64,000 nt of DNA from G963676655 sp963676655 (GCA_963676655.2 CAXXKX010000003.1:5270001-5334000); one strand, 5' to 3'; positions 17,186 through 26,617 are shown, counted from the first letter of the stretch. The notes: generated by a model not told the origin, from the sequence alone. Made by a program: numbers and translations.

Positions 17186-17875
17186 ATGAAAAAGAATCGG
17201 AATTTCACTCTTATCGAATTGCTCGTAGTGATTGCGATTATTGCTATTCTTGCTGGAATGTTAATGCCAGCACTGTCTAAAGCCAGGGAAAAGGCGAAAT
17301 CCATAAACTGTGCGGGGAACCTTAAGCAATTCGGAACTGCACTATCGATGTATCTCGACGACTTTAATGACTGGCTCTTTGTTGACCGTATAGACAATGG
17401 CGCTACTAACGCAATGCAATGGCGTCTGGAGGCATCCAAATATATTTGCGGTGAAGCAATTACCGATCCATCGTCCCGGGAAATCAGGACAAATTCTTAT
17501 GCCTGCCCAAGTTATATCAATAATACCAAAGATCCCGTCTGGGATGGCGGATATGGCTGGAATTACTCTTATTTAGGACTAAATCCGGCAGACAGAATCA
17601 AGATACAAAAATTACAACAGCCATCCAAGACTATTACCATTGCTGACGCTGGAAGTCAGGCCGTCAATACAAGTGAAGGCCCTTTTAACGCAAGATTGTA
17701 CGTTCCCACCAATACCAGATTCAATGCCATACGCCATCAACAAGCTGGAATAAATATCACCTGGGGTGATGGACATGTCAGCTATGAGAGAGAGATTAAA
17801 TTATATTCCGGAGCGATTAGTGTTTCAGCCGGGGGAGTTCTCAAGCGGGACTGGTATTACATGACCGAAAAATAA
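17186..17875 (+). CDS. Pseudopilin-like secreted protein (prepilin N-terminus, DGH motif)
   Basis: The 229-residue protein has the basic start KKNRN and the prepilin segment FTLIELLVVIAIIAILAGML, then LSKAREKAKSINCAGNLKQFGT, a conserved region of these proteins with a Cys. WGDGHVSYE near residue 195 is the C-terminal signature. AAAGGACT lies before the ATG. It has its own strong promoter with an IclR-type operator and its own terminator, so it is probably expressed at a high level on derepression by a glycan-derived ligand. The role is unknown; surface assembly linked to polysaccharide capture is inference. Confidence 0.87.
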   Translation: MKKNRNFTLIELLVVIAIIAILAGMLMPALSKAREKAKSINCAGNLKQFGTALSMYLDDFNDWLFVDRIDNGATNAMQWRLEASKYICGEAITDPSSREIRTNSYACPSYINNTKDPVWDGGYGWNYSYLGLNPADRIKIQKLQQPSKTITIADAGSQAVNTSEGPFNARLYVPTNTRFNAIRHQQAGINITWGDGHVSYEREIKLYSGAISVSAGGVLKRDWYYMTEK

Positions 17876-17922
17876 GTTTGTCGCAACGCTATACTCGGTC
17901 TGATAGAACACGTCCTATACGC

Positions 17923-17965
17923 CAAGGTACTTTGCGTAACTGCAAAATACCTTGTTTTCTTTCTG
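17923..17965 (+). terminator. Rho-independent terminator after the pseudopilin gene
   Basis: CAAGGTA-C-TTTGC pairs with GCAAA-A-TACCTTG around a six-base loop (12 pairs, one mismatch) and is followed by TTTTCTTTCT. It lies 48 bases after the stop and may allow partial read-through into the lipoprotein gene. Confidence 0.75.
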
Positions 17966-17987
17966 GTTCAGCAAAGAAGCAAGTTTT

Positions 17988-18725
17988 ATGAATCAATTTA
18001 TACAGGTAATAATTTTGTTTGTCCTGAGCTGGTTTGTTACAGGATGCAGTTCCCTGAATTCGGAAGTAAATCCTTATCTTGTACATTACTCGAACCAGCC
18101 GGTAAAATTGGACGGACAACTAGACGATCCTGCTTGGAATAAAGCCGCGCCAATCAATTTCAGATTGATGTCAAAACATGGACCGGGAAAAGAAAATGGT
18201 ACGGCAAAAATCTTGTGGGATAACAATTTTATCTATGTCGGAGCTGTTTTTCAGGACTCCGACATAGTCCAGGAATCAGATGCTGATTGGCGTCATTATG
18301 CTCGCTCCGGGGATGTGTTGGCAATATTTATGATGCCGCGTGAAATGCGGTATTATTGGGCAGTCTACGGTACCCCTAATAACAAAAAAGCATCCTTTTT
18401 TTTCTTGTCCGGAGGAAGGAAGGGGCTCCCCAGTTGTTTTGACTATAAAGTTCCAGCTATAGTCGTTGCGGCAACAATGAAGGGAACCTTAAACAATCTT
18501 CGTGATTATGATATGGGGTGGTCCGTTGAAATTGCAATTCCCAAACGTGAGCTTGAAAAATACGGTGCCAAAATATCCCCGTGGGAGGTATGGCGTTTTA
18601 ATTTGGGGCGCTATAATTACTCCGCATACCTTGATCATCGCGAGATAACGACAACCTGTTTCTATGGAGCGGAATGCCTGCATGACTCTGGCAGTTGGAA
18701 TTTTCTCAAATTCACCAAACCGTAA
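17988..18725 (+). CDS. Lipoprotein with CBM9-like carbohydrate-binding domain
   Basis: I start this at ATG 17988 because the sequence from there is a lipoprotein signal peptide with a good lipobox (VTGC at residues 17-20); an upstream in-frame ATG at 17952 lies in the terminator. The mature part begins with the family-typical VKLDGQLDDPAWNKAAPI and contains ILWDNNFIYVGAVFQDSDIV and MGWSVEIAIPKREL, the pattern of CBM9-like/DOMON-type sugar-binding domains. The 245-residue protein consists of this domain alone. It probably binds a glycan at the cell surface and serves the neighbouring sulfatases. Confidence 0.78.
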   Translation: MNQFIQVIILFVLSWFVTGCSSLNSEVNPYLVHYSNQPVKLDGQLDDPAWNKAAPINFRLMSKHGPGKENGTAKILWDNNFIYVGAVFQDSDIVQESDADWRHYARSGDVLAIFMMPREMRYYWAVYGTPNNKKASFFFLSGGRKGLPSCFDYKVPAIVVAATMKGTLNNLRDYDMGWSVEIAIPKRELEKYGAKISPWEVWRFNLGRYNYSAYLDHREITTTCFYGAECLHDSGSWNFLKFTKP

Positions 18726-18803
18726 GAGTATGTCGATTTTGTTGATAAAATTATTTTGTCGATCATATGATAATTTAACTAATAACTTTTAAGGATTGTT
18801 AAA

Positions 18804-20411
18804 ATGTCTGGAAAACGACCAAACATATTATTATTATTCACAGATCAGCAACGCTATGATACGATAGCCGCCAGCGGATATTCCCATATGCTGACTCCCC
18901 ACTTGGACCGCCTGGTAAAAGAGGGAACCAGTTTTTCCCGGGCTTATTCCCCTAATCCGGTTTGCATTCCGGCGCGGCACAATCTGATAACCGGGCTGTC
19001 TGCCAGATACCATAATTTTGCGGCGAATGACGCTCATTCGCTTGATTTCCGGCTGCCCGTCCTGCCGCAGATTCTTTCCGATGCCGGCTACGAGACCCGG
19101 GCTGTCGGCAAGATGCACTTCCGGCCGACCCGGCGGCATAACGGCTTCCTCAAAATGGAACTGATGGAGGAAATTCCACGCTACCGGCGGGATGACGAAT
19201 ATGCCACGTATCTGAAGCAGGTCGGGCTGGGAAATGTTCAGAATATTCATGGCGTGCGTAATTTGCTCTACATGGTGCCGCAACGCTCCCTGATCCCTGA
19301 AAAGCATCACGGTTCAACATGGGTGGCCGACCGCTCAATCGAATTTCTGCGGGAAAACGGCGGCAAGCGACCGTTTTTTCTCTGGTCCAGTTGGATTGCG
19401 CCGCATCCGCCGTTTGACGTGCCGGATGATTTTGCCGAATTATATCGGGACCATGATATTCCGCAACCGCTGGTCAGCGAAACCGAATTATCTGCCGCTG
19501 CTCGGGAGAGCCATCGCTTCATGGATTTCGATCCGAAGCGCGAAACTGAATATATCCGGCGCGCCCGGGAGCTTTATTGCTCATCTATCAGCCAGGTGGA
19601 TAAAAATATCGGTCGGATACTGGACGAACTAGAGAACATGGGCGAATTGAACAATACATTTATTGTCTTCACTTCAGATCATGGCGAAATGCTTGGCGAT
19701 CACGGTTGCTTCCAGAAGATGTTACCGTATGACAGTTGCGCCAGAATCCCGTTAGTCGTAAGATATCCGGAAAAATTCAGGGCAGGAGTGGTAAGAGATG
19801 ACTTTGTCGACCTCAATGACGTAATGCCGACGCTACTGGATATTACCGGAATCGAATATCCGGAAGAACGAAAATTGCCGGGGGCTTCCTGGTTGGACGA
19901 TAGCGGCAAAGATCGCTCATTTCAATACATGGAGTTTGGACGGGGCCACCGGCGCTGGGTATCATTGCGTAATCGTCGTTTTAAATATAATTATTATTAC
20001 AATGGCGGACGTGATGAACTGTTCGATATGGAGACCGATCCAGGAGAAACGACAAACTTGTTGGCGGGACAACCCGATGTTCCTGAAATCGAAAATATTA
20101 GGAGTGAGCTTCGGGAGCGGTTGATCGCTTATGAAGCTGAATGGGGATTAGAAGGGTATGTAGAGCGTGGTGAATTCAAAAAATTGCCCCCGGTTGCCGG
20201 CCCGACAATGCGTAATGGGCAGTTTCCGGTGTTTCCCGGTAATATTGTTGATCAGGTGGAACGTCATGCAATGAACGATTTCGGGGATGAAGTGCTTGAA
20301 TCCGTGAGAAAGGAAGAGCTGGTCAAGCTTCATCGGTTAAATCTGGAAGACTGGCTGGCAAACGGTGCTCCCGCGGTAATGGTGGAAAAAATAAAAGCGG
20401 AAAAATTATGA
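18804..20411 (+). CDS. Cys-type sulfatase
   Basis: The 535-residue sulfatase starts with RPNILLLFTDQQRYDTIA (metal-binding Asp about residue 14), has the formylglycine signature CIPAR (about 54-58) and the later metal/sulfate-site motifs VGKMHF and FTSDHGEMLGDHG. No signal peptide is visible. AAGGA precedes the ATG. Its stop overlaps the start of the next sulfatase by four bases (ATGA), so translation is coupled. Its C-terminal ~90 residues, after DPGETTNLL, are an extension with helices of unknown role. The substrate is a sulfated mono- or oligosaccharide. Confidence 0.92.
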   Translation: MSGKRPNILLLFTDQQRYDTIAASGYSHMLTPHLDRLVKEGTSFSRAYSPNPVCIPARHNLITGLSARYHNFAANDAHSLDFRLPVLPQILSDAGYETRAVGKMHFRPTRRHNGFLKMELMEEIPRYRRDDEYATYLKQVGLGNVQNIHGVRNLLYMVPQRSLIPEKHHGSTWVADRSIEFLRENGGKRPFFLWSSWIAPHPPFDVPDDFAELYRDHDIPQPLVSETELSAAARESHRFMDFDPKRETEYIRRARELYCSSISQVDKNIGRILDELENMGELNNTFIVFTSDHGEMLGDHGCFQKMLPYDSCARIPLVVRYPEKFRAGVVRDDFVDLNDVMPTLLDITGIEYPEERKLPGASWLDDSGKDRSFQYMEFGRGHRRWVSLRNRRFKYNYYYNGGRDELFDMETDPGETTNLLAGQPDVPEIENIRSELRERLIAYEAEWGLEGYVERGEFKKLPPVAGPTMRNGQFPVFPGNIVDQVERHAMNDFGDEVLESVRKEELVKLHRLNLEDWLANGAPAVMVEKIKAEKL

Positions 20412-21787
20412 CTGACAAAAAAACGAATATCCTGATTGTGATCAGTGATCAGCATCATGCCGATTATCTCGGCTCGGTGATGCCGGATTTGCATACGCCG
20501 AATATCGACCGTCTGGCGCGTTTCGGCGTCAATTACCGCAACACTTACTGTGCCAATCCGCTTTGCGTGCCGTCCAGAATGAGTTTTATGACCGGGATGT
20601 CCACGCAGACGTTGGAAGTGTGGAGTTTAAACGATACGATTCGTCCCGATTTGGCTACTTGGCCGGTTAAATTGCGCGGATTGGGCTATGAAACGGTCAT
20701 GTCTGGCCGAATGCATGCAGTTTGGGGAAATCGGATGCTGGGTTTTGAGAAGCGTTTATGTGGGGATGACAATTTTTACCTGACAAAAGGATCTACCCGA
20801 CAGGTCTGGGATCGACCAGAAGTAAAGAACGTCGGCCCTCAGGAAATTCACACCAACTATGGCCCTGACGGTTGTTATACCGACAAACAAAACGATATCG
20901 ATGCGGTGGAAAACGCGTTAAATTTTCTGAACGCCTGGGATGCGGAGAAGGATAGGCCGTTTGCTTTGTGTGTTGGCTTATTTCAGCCTCATGCGCCATT
21001 CACCGGAGATAATAAATTTTATGAGCTTTATCGCGATATGCCGGTGAATGTTGAAACCTTGGACGAAAAGCTTCCGAACTTTCTTCGTATTCACGCCGAA
21101 AACCGCGGTTATGCCAGGCCGATCCCCGAAGAAAATTATAAACTTGCTGTCAGGTCCTATTGTTCAATGGTATCACAGGTGGATGAATATGTTGGCCGGA
21201 TGACAGCCGTATTGGAAGCTGAAAAACAATTTGAAAATACGCTGGTTGTTTATGTTTCCGATCATGGTGAAATGCTCGGACAGCGCGGCATGTGGCATAA
21301 ACAGTGTTTGCTGGACGGTTCGGTCAAAGCGCCTTTAGTGGTAAAATATCCGCGCGGTATCGGCCCGGAAGCGGGAACGATTGAAACAGGTCCAGTCTCA
21401 TTACTGGATATCTATCCTACGTTGACTGAGTTGGCTAACGGCGAACCGGATGTGTTTTACGAAGGCAGGTCTTTGTTGCGCAAACCTGATCCGGACCGGG
21501 TAATTTTTGCCGAATATGCCGATTTCGGTTTGCAGGCGCCGCGGGCAATGGTCAGAAAAGGCAATTTCAAGTTAATTGCTGCCCGCGGGTTTAAGTCAGT
21601 GTTGTTTGATCTGGCCCGGGATCCGGACGAGCGGGTTAATCTGGTCGATGTACCGGATATGCATGCGGTTCGCAGTGAACTTGAAGCGGAACTGGCGAAA
21701 CGCTGGGATCCGGATGCTACCTTTGAAAAAGTGTTGCGTAACCAGAAAAATATTGATCTATGGCATAAAGCAATTTATAAGGAGTAA
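20408..21787 (+). CDS. Cys-type sulfatase
   Basis: The 459-residue protein opens with TNILIVISDQHHADYLGS, has the signature CVPSR at about residues 54-58, and VVYVSDHGEMLGQRG as the second metal-binding segment. It is clearly paralogous to the preceding gene but shorter and with a different substrate-pocket region, so I expect a different position or sugar specificity. It overlaps the preceding gene by four bases and the following esterase gene begins at its stop codon. No signal peptide was seen. Confidence 0.92.
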   Translation: MTDKKTNILIVISDQHHADYLGSVMPDLHTPNIDRLARFGVNYRNTYCANPLCVPSRMSFMTGMSTQTLEVWSLNDTIRPDLATWPVKLRGLGYETVMSGRMHAVWGNRMLGFEKRLCGDDNFYLTKGSTRQVWDRPEVKNVGPQEIHTNYGPDGCYTDKQNDIDAVENALNFLNAWDAEKDRPFALCVGLFQPHAPFTGDNKFYELYRDMPVNVETLDEKLPNFLRIHAENRGYARPIPEENYKLAVRSYCSMVSQVDEYVGRMTAVLEAEKQFENTLVVYVSDHGEMLGQRGMWHKQCLLDGSVKAPLVVKYPRGIGPEAGTIETGPVSLLDIYPTLTELANGEPDVFYEGRSLLRKPDPDRVIFAEYADFGLQAPRAMVRKGNFKLIAARGFKSVLFDLARDPDERVNLVDVPDMHAVRSELEAELAKRWDPDATFEKVLRNQKNIDLWHKAIYKE

Positions 21788-21789
21788 TG

Positions 21790-22842
21790 ATGTTTGAGCG
21801 TAATTTAAGTCCATTGTCCATGTTCGGGGCATATGCCCGTGATTTTTCTCCGCAATATCTGTTTGATGGACAGACTTGTGAGGATTTCGAAAAGTGGAAA
21901 ACAGCGGCCTTGCCTAGGGTGTTGAAGACTTTGGGCGAATTTCCACCTTCCGCACCGGTGAATCCGGAATTAGTGGTCGAATGGCAACATGACGGTTTGA
22001 AGAAACAGCGCTGGTATATTGATGTCGCCAAAAATATTTCAGCTACATTGCAAATCAACTTTCCCGGCAACCTGAAATCAGGGAAAAAGTATCCGGCCAT
22101 TCTTTGCTGCCACGGGCATGGCGAATTCGGTAAGGATCCGGTGATGGGTAATGATGAAGTGCCAGGTGTAAAAAACGACATCCAGACATTCAATTACAAT
22201 TACGGTCATGAAATGGCTAAAGCCGGATTCATCACCTTCGCTATCGACTGGATTGGATTTGGTGAACGCAATGACAGTAAAAAGCCGAATTTCCGGAACC
22301 AGGACCGGGGCCGGGACTGGTGTAATATCTACTATCTGCAGGCCACAATGCTGGGGATGACTTCGCTGTCGATCAATGTGGCTCATGCCAAGGCTGCTAC
22401 TGGTTTTGTCTGCACTCTGCCGGAAGTGAATGCGGAAAAACTCGGTGTGATGGGGCTTTCCGGCGGCGGCACTATGAGTCTGTGGATATCTCTTTGTGAC
22501 GACCGGATTAAAGCAACGGAAATCATTGGCTACAGCGACTTGTGGCGCGCATTTCTGTTTCGCGACGTCTACTGTTGCGGAATGCAGGTTGCGCCCGGAT
22601 TATTCCGCTTGGTTGAATTGCCGGAACTGCAAGGTTTACTGGCTCCGCGCCCGCTGCTGATCGATATCGGTATTCATGATCAGTGCTTCAAGATTGACAC
22701 CGCGATGGCTTGTTTCAAGCGGCTGCAGAAAATATATGATGCGGCGGGAGCCACGGATAAACTTGAGCTTGATCTGGCCAATACGGCCCACGCCTGGTGC
22801 AATCACAAATCAAAAAAATTCTTCGGTAAGTATCTTGGGTAA
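21790..22842 (+). CDS. Alpha/beta hydrolase, acetyl-xylan-esterase/dienelactone-hydrolase type
   Basis: The 350-residue protein has an alpha/beta-hydrolase core: ILCCHGHGEFG (oxyanion-hole region), the nucleophile elbow GLSGGG (Ser at about residue 224), LLIDIGIHDQCF (Asp) and TAHAWCN (His). The arrangement is that of bacterial deacetylases in CAZyme loci. Two ATG codons occur in tandem at 21787 and 21790; GGAG ends at 21784, giving the better spacing to 21790. It ends the sulfatase operon and probably removes acetyl or other ester groups from the same sulfated glycan. Confidence 0.8.
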   Translation: MFERNLSPLSMFGAYARDFSPQYLFDGQTCEDFEKWKTAALPRVLKTLGEFPPSAPVNPELVVEWQHDGLKKQRWYIDVAKNISATLQINFPGNLKSGKKYPAILCCHGHGEFGKDPVMGNDEVPGVKNDIQTFNYNYGHEMAKAGFITFAIDWIGFGERNDSKKPNFRNQDRGRDWCNIYYLQATMLGMTSLSINVAHAKAATGFVCTLPEVNAEKLGVMGLSGGGTMSLWISLCDDRIKATEIIGYSDLWRAFLFRDVYCCGMQVAPGLFRLVELPELQGLLAPRPLLIDIGIHDQCFKIDTAMACFKRLQKIYDAAGATDKLELDLANTAHAWCNHKSKKFFGKYLG

Positions 22843-22958
22843 GAAATTAATTTCCTTATTAATTACTAAAAAATAGTTATCCTAAGCTGTACCATCATCT
22901 TTACTAGTCAATAATCGTCAAACAATGTGTAATAATTACCTGATGTTAATTACTCAAG

Positions 22959-23692
22959 TTATTGCATTCCCTGATACTTCTTGAAGTTTTCGGCCTGTTC
23001 GAATATTTCTTTGTAGACTTCGTCGCGGTTGACCGGCGGGTAGCCGTGTTCGGCCAGCAGGATGATCAGATCCGCTTTTAACTCGGCCTTGATGTCGTCG
23101 CGCTTGCTCCAGTCGGTATATCGGGCTTTGTCGTCTACAACGGCCTTTACGGCCTTTGAAAGGGCCAGTAGCTTGTCTTCCGGATACTCGAAGTCGTATT
23201 TAACCGTCAGGGCCTTCAGGATGTCATAGAACGCTTTCTCTTCAAAATCAATGCCTAGTTCTCCGAATGACTCCTTCTCTTGCTTCAGGGCCTCGATTAG
23301 TCCCATGATCTCGTGGGTAAAGTCATTCAGGACGTCGCTGACCAGCACATCCTGTTCCTTGCGTTCGTTGTAGCGGTTGACGATTGACTGGAAGCGCTGT
23401 GAAAAGTCAATTCCTTTTGCTTTATTGACTTTTTTAAAGTCGGCTATGGCTTTGGCAAGCATCTGCTGCAGAAGCTTGATTTTGGTATTCGGCAGTTTGA
23501 TTTTGTCAATCTTAGCCAGGTAGTCATCGCTGAATATATCGACCTCAGTAGCCTGTTCATCTCCCATCTTGAATATCTCCTGAACGCCGTCGCTATCCAA
23601 TGCCTGCTTTATCATCTCACGGACCCGCGCGTTCATTTGCGCGGTGTCCGGGGCATTGCCTTTGGTCAGACGGCACACAGCAAATGTTTGCA
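22959..23692 (-). pseudogene. hsdR: 3' fragment of type I restriction endonuclease gene hsdR
   Basis: The ~240 C-terminal residues read as the HsdR C-terminal helical domain (KMGDEQATEVDIFSDDYLAKI, LPNTKIKLLQQMLAKAI, DFTHEIMGLIEALKQEKESF, and the end LLAEHGYPPVNRDEVYKEIF). The nuclease and the helicase motor are absent. The frame is open for another 27 codons upstream, but there it is only an alternative reading of the primase gene. The join lies at about 23672-23693, where both readings look natural. There is no start codon or Shine-Dalgarno site, so I regard it as a remnant left by recombination, not a functional enzyme. hsdM and hsdS are not in the window. Confidence 0.8.
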
Positions 23693-25530
23693 GATCCAAC
23701 AAGTGCCTCAAGCACACTGAGCGTAACAGATTTGCCTGTCCCTGCAGGGCCATATAACACAAAAAAAACCTCATATGATGTATCTGGAACCAATGAAAGG
23801 CCGAACATCATTTGCAGCATCTGCCGATCATGTGGATCTGGTAATACCTGCTGAACAAAATTTAGCCATTGTGAATATTTTGCAATTAAATCTAGATCAT
23901 AATCCAAACGGTAAGTTGAAAACAATTCTAAAGTGTGAGGTCGAACGATGTTGTCTATTGGAATATCATGATCTCCAGTTAGGTACCTTGATATATTTTC
24001 AATATTTACGAGGCGATTTTTCATTACGAGCCAGCCATTTGCGTCACAGCCATCGAGCCAACAGGGCAGATCCTTGTTGGATGATACAGAACCTATGCTA
24101 TCTGCGGCAAGATTCGCAATAACATTTTTAAGGCAATTCACTGACGCTTTGACCCTATTGTCAATGGCTTCCTGCTTCTGCAAGAACGACATCACCTTGC
24201 TTTCCAGGTCAGAATCGGAAATAACTCTGTAGACACCATCGGAATAATAGTACCATTGCTCGCGGTAACGCCGGTACATGAAGATTCCGTCAATCGCATT
24301 CTGCTTGGCAAACGTCCGAGCCAAGTCATGGTATGGCACATTAGGTCGACCTCCCAGTTGACCGTTGATTGGCGATGTGACTTCTCGACCATCAGAAGGA
24401 CCTAATGAATCAATTTTATCGACTACTTCAGAAATCGTCAAATGATTTTCTGGGTCAAGAATATCTGTTTGAAGCTTTTTGGTAATTCCAATATTATCAA
24501 GTCCATTTTGGGCTAATTGATTTACATAGTCTGTTAAGTCGGCTTTTTCCTTAGCAATTGGCAATTGAATAATCTTGACACTTTTCGCAATCCCGTCTAA
24601 CGCCATTGCTATTGTGCGAGCACCCTCATAACCTGATAAATCATTGTCAGGCACAATAAGAACTGATTTACCCTTAAGCGTCGATAAGTCAACGTTTTTG
24701 ATATTTCCCGCTCCTCTAGGGTTGCAGGTCGCAGTAAATCCATACTTTTGAGATGTAACCACGTCCTTTTCCCCCTCCACGTACAAAACTTCATTTTGAT
24801 TGACAAGTTCGGGTAAATTAAAGAGAGGTAATTTCATTTGTTCTTTTAGCTTCTTCAGACTATAAATCCAATCATCTGGGTTGTTTTTGTCCGGGGCTAT
24901 TATTCTTCTCTTTGGAATGCGTTGTACAAATTGCTTCGGTTTATTCGGATGCTCTAGTCGAACCACTTGAAAAACCAACGCACCTGTGGAAGTCGTGTAG
25001 TCATAGCACGAGGATACGGTATAACCATCATCAAGTAGTTTATTAATTCGGAAGCATGGAGAATAATCAGGCTTGTTGAAAACCTTTGGCGGGCATTTCA
25101 ACAAGTTGCCAAGATAATCTTGAGACAATTCATGACTTCCGGTAAATTTTACCTTGGCCACTAAGTCGATGACATTGCCGCATTCTTTGGTTTTGTGGTC
25201 GTAAAAATAAGCTTCGTTCAACTGGACAGATGTTGGATTAGTCCCTTTGCGCCACACCGCCGCACACCGATTGTCAGCACTAACATCGAGACCTATTGCT
25301 TGTGCAATTTCACGACAATCTGCCTGTGATATGATATCTTCCTCGTTGAATATATGATTTAATCCGTCAGGTTCAAAGCAAACAGCATTGTCTATTGTCG
25401 AAGGCTGCCCATAGTCAAAAATGGCTTTTCCATTAAAATCGTCTATATTATGAATAACCTGAGTTTCGCTCGGCTGGTTGTGGTGGCTGGCCGGGCTTTC
25501 TTTTTTTTCGTAATCTGGTACTGTTCTCAC
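23617..25530 (-). CDS. P4-type primase/helicase of a mobile element, truncated after Walker A
   Basis: The start is GTG at 25530 (GGAGG eight bases upstream, overlapping the end of the HTH gene). The N-terminal third is primase-like with a TOPRIM domain: VLYVEGEKDVV supplies the conserved Glu and VLIVPDNDLSGYEGA the DxD motif (about residues 240-310). The C-terminal part is a superfamily 3 helicase whose Walker A (GPAGTGKS, about residue 600) comes just before the break. After NICCVP the frame runs into hsdR DNA, so Walker B, motif C and the arginine finger are missing. The protein could still have primase activity but not helicase activity. About 620 of 637 codons are native. Confidence 0.8.
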   Translation of the reverse strand: MRTVPDYEKKESPASHHNQPSETQVIHNIDDFNGKAIFDYGQPSTIDNAVCFEPDGLNHIFNEEDIISQADCREIAQAIGLDVSADNRCAAVWRKGTNPTSVQLNEAYFYDHKTKECGNVIDLVAKVKFTGSHELSQDYLGNLLKCPPKVFNKPDYSPCFRINKLLDDGYTVSSCYDYTTSTGALVFQVVRLEHPNKPKQFVQRIPKRRIIAPDKNNPDDWIYSLKKLKEQMKLPLFNLPELVNQNEVLYVEGEKDVVTSQKYGFTATCNPRGAGNIKNVDLSTLKGKSVLIVPDNDLSGYEGARTIAMALDGIAKSVKIIQLPIAKEKADLTDYVNQLAQNGLDNIGITKKLQTDILDPENHLTISEVVDKIDSLGPSDGREVTSPINGQLGGRPNVPYHDLARTFAKQNAIDGIFMYRRYREQWYYYSDGVYRVISDSDLESKVMSFLQKQEAIDNRVKASVNCLKNVIANLAADSIGSVSSNKDLPCWLDGCDANGWLVMKNRLVNIENISRYLTGDHDIPIDNIVRPHTLELFSTYRLDYDLDLIAKYSQWLNFVQQVLPDPHDRQMLQMMFGLSLVPDTSYEVFFVLYGPAGTGKSVTLSVLEALVGSANICCVPSDQRQCPGHRANERAGP

Positions 25531-25533
25531 GAC

Positions 25534-25821
25534 TTAGTCCTCCCCATTTATAATTCTTTGAGCTTCATGATATGGAATTCGAACGGTGTGATTTACACGG
25601 GTTAACTTGATTTTTCCGGCTTTTTCCCAGTTCCACAGGGACTGTTTAGAGATGCCGAGTAAATTACAGAATTCTTGAGGCTTTAATCCGGGATCAAGAG
25701 AGGAGTTATCTGAATTATTAAGTAAGGAGTTGCGAAGATATTCGATTGGAATATTGCCCAGAAATGGAGTCAATAAGCTTTGAATAGAGACAAGTACATA
25801 AGTAGGAATATTTGTTTTCAT
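25534..25821 (-). CDS. Small helix-turn-helix protein (excisionase/MerR-like) of the element
   Basis: The 95-residue protein carries a DNA-binding domain of excisionase/MerR type in its C-terminal half (LKPQEFCNLLGISKQSLWNW, then the wing KIKLTRVNHTVRIPYHEAQRII). The N-terminal 45 residues are not recognisable. AGAGGT lies five bases before the ATG. Only three bases separate its stop from the primase GTG, and its last codons hold the primase Shine-Dalgarno site, so the two genes form an operon. Role: probably control of element replication or excision. Confidence 0.75.
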   Translation of the reverse strand: MKTNIPTYVLVSIQSLLTPFLGNIPIEYLRNSLLNNSDNSSLDPGLKPQEFCNLLGISKQSLWNWEKAGKIKLTRVNHTVRIPYHEAQRIINGED

Positions 25822-26332
25822 ATTAAACCTCTAACTGTTTGAATAATAGTATAATAAAAAAATTATTGTTGAATGTTTTTATTCAACTCTGCTGGCTTAA
25901 TGCTTGATGCATTCTGCTCAAACTTAATTATTCTTATAAGTTAGAGGTCATATTTTAGCCTTGATTAGGCTTTGAGTTCTTTGTATCGCCTTCAAGCAAT
26001 ACATAAGAATCCTTTTTTCAAAATGCAGATTATGAGTAAAACTGCGAAACTATTTAAAAATTAATTATTTATAATTTAAGTTTTTGCTATGATTTTTCCT
26101 TTCATTTTTTTCATTATTCAATTTTAACTCATCATTGAGTTAGTAATATTATACAATAAAATCCAGCATAAATCAATATGTCATACGATAAATTTCAAAA
26201 TAAAATGATGTATCAAGAATGTATCAAGAATAAGCAATAAAACAGGCTAAAATAGGATAAAAGTCAATAAAGTATGCCAAGAGAATAAGGAAGTTGCACG
26301 GGGCGTTTAATAGCTGTTTTTGAGGTGAAAAC
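25822..26332. other. AT-rich intergenic region between element and tRNA-Ser
   Basis: This 511-base stretch has no credible gene. It contains a perfect 7-bp hairpin GTTGAAT/ATTCAAC (25873-25892), a 10-bp inverted repeat whose arms are ACCTCTAACT (25827-25836) and AGTTAGAGGT (25939-25948), and a tandem 11-base direct repeat ATGTATCAAGA about 120 bases from the tRNA (near 26208-26229). The hairpin and the inverted repeat probably belong to the control region of the HTH gene. The part next to the tRNA may hold an attachment site remnant, which I cannot prove. Confidence 0.5.
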
Positions 26333-26424
26333 TGGCGGAGAGGAGGGGATTTGAACCCCTGGTACGCTTGCACGTACAACGGTTTTCGAGACCGCCGCCT
26401 TAAACCGAACTCAGCCACCTCTCC
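26333..26424 (-). tRNA. tRNA-Ser(CGA)
   Basis: The minus strand folds as a class II tRNA: acceptor GGAGAGG with CCTCTCC, discriminator G and an encoded CCA end; D arm around GCTGAGTTCGGTTTAAGGC; anticodon arm GCGGT-CTCGAAA-ACCGT with anticodon CGA; a long variable arm TGTACGTGCAAGCGTACCA; and T arm GGGG-TTCAAAT-CCCC. The variable arm and the CGA anticodon identify tRNA-Ser reading UCG. It lies beside the remnant element, consistent with a tRNA-linked integration spot. Confidence 0.95.
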
Positions 26425-26543
26425 GCGGTGAGATTAGAAGCGTAATATAACACCGATTATGAAAAAATAAAATATTAATTCGCATACCTGAGTTTTTTTT
26501 AACGTTTTCATGCAAAAAAAAGGATATTTTTAGCCTAAAGGTG

Positions 26544-26572
26544 TTGCCATTATTGAAAAAATAATATATAAT
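26544..26572 (+). promoter_or_regulatory. Probable sigma-70 promoter of clpS-clpA
   Basis: TTGCCA (26544-26549), a 17-base spacer and TATAAT (26567-26572) make a near-consensus promoter. The leader to the clpS ATG is about 40 bases and includes AAGGA. Confidence 0.7.
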
Positions 26573-26617
26573 CTAGCAAAGAACGGAGACCCGAATGAAA
26601 TTTAAGGAATTTTAGAA

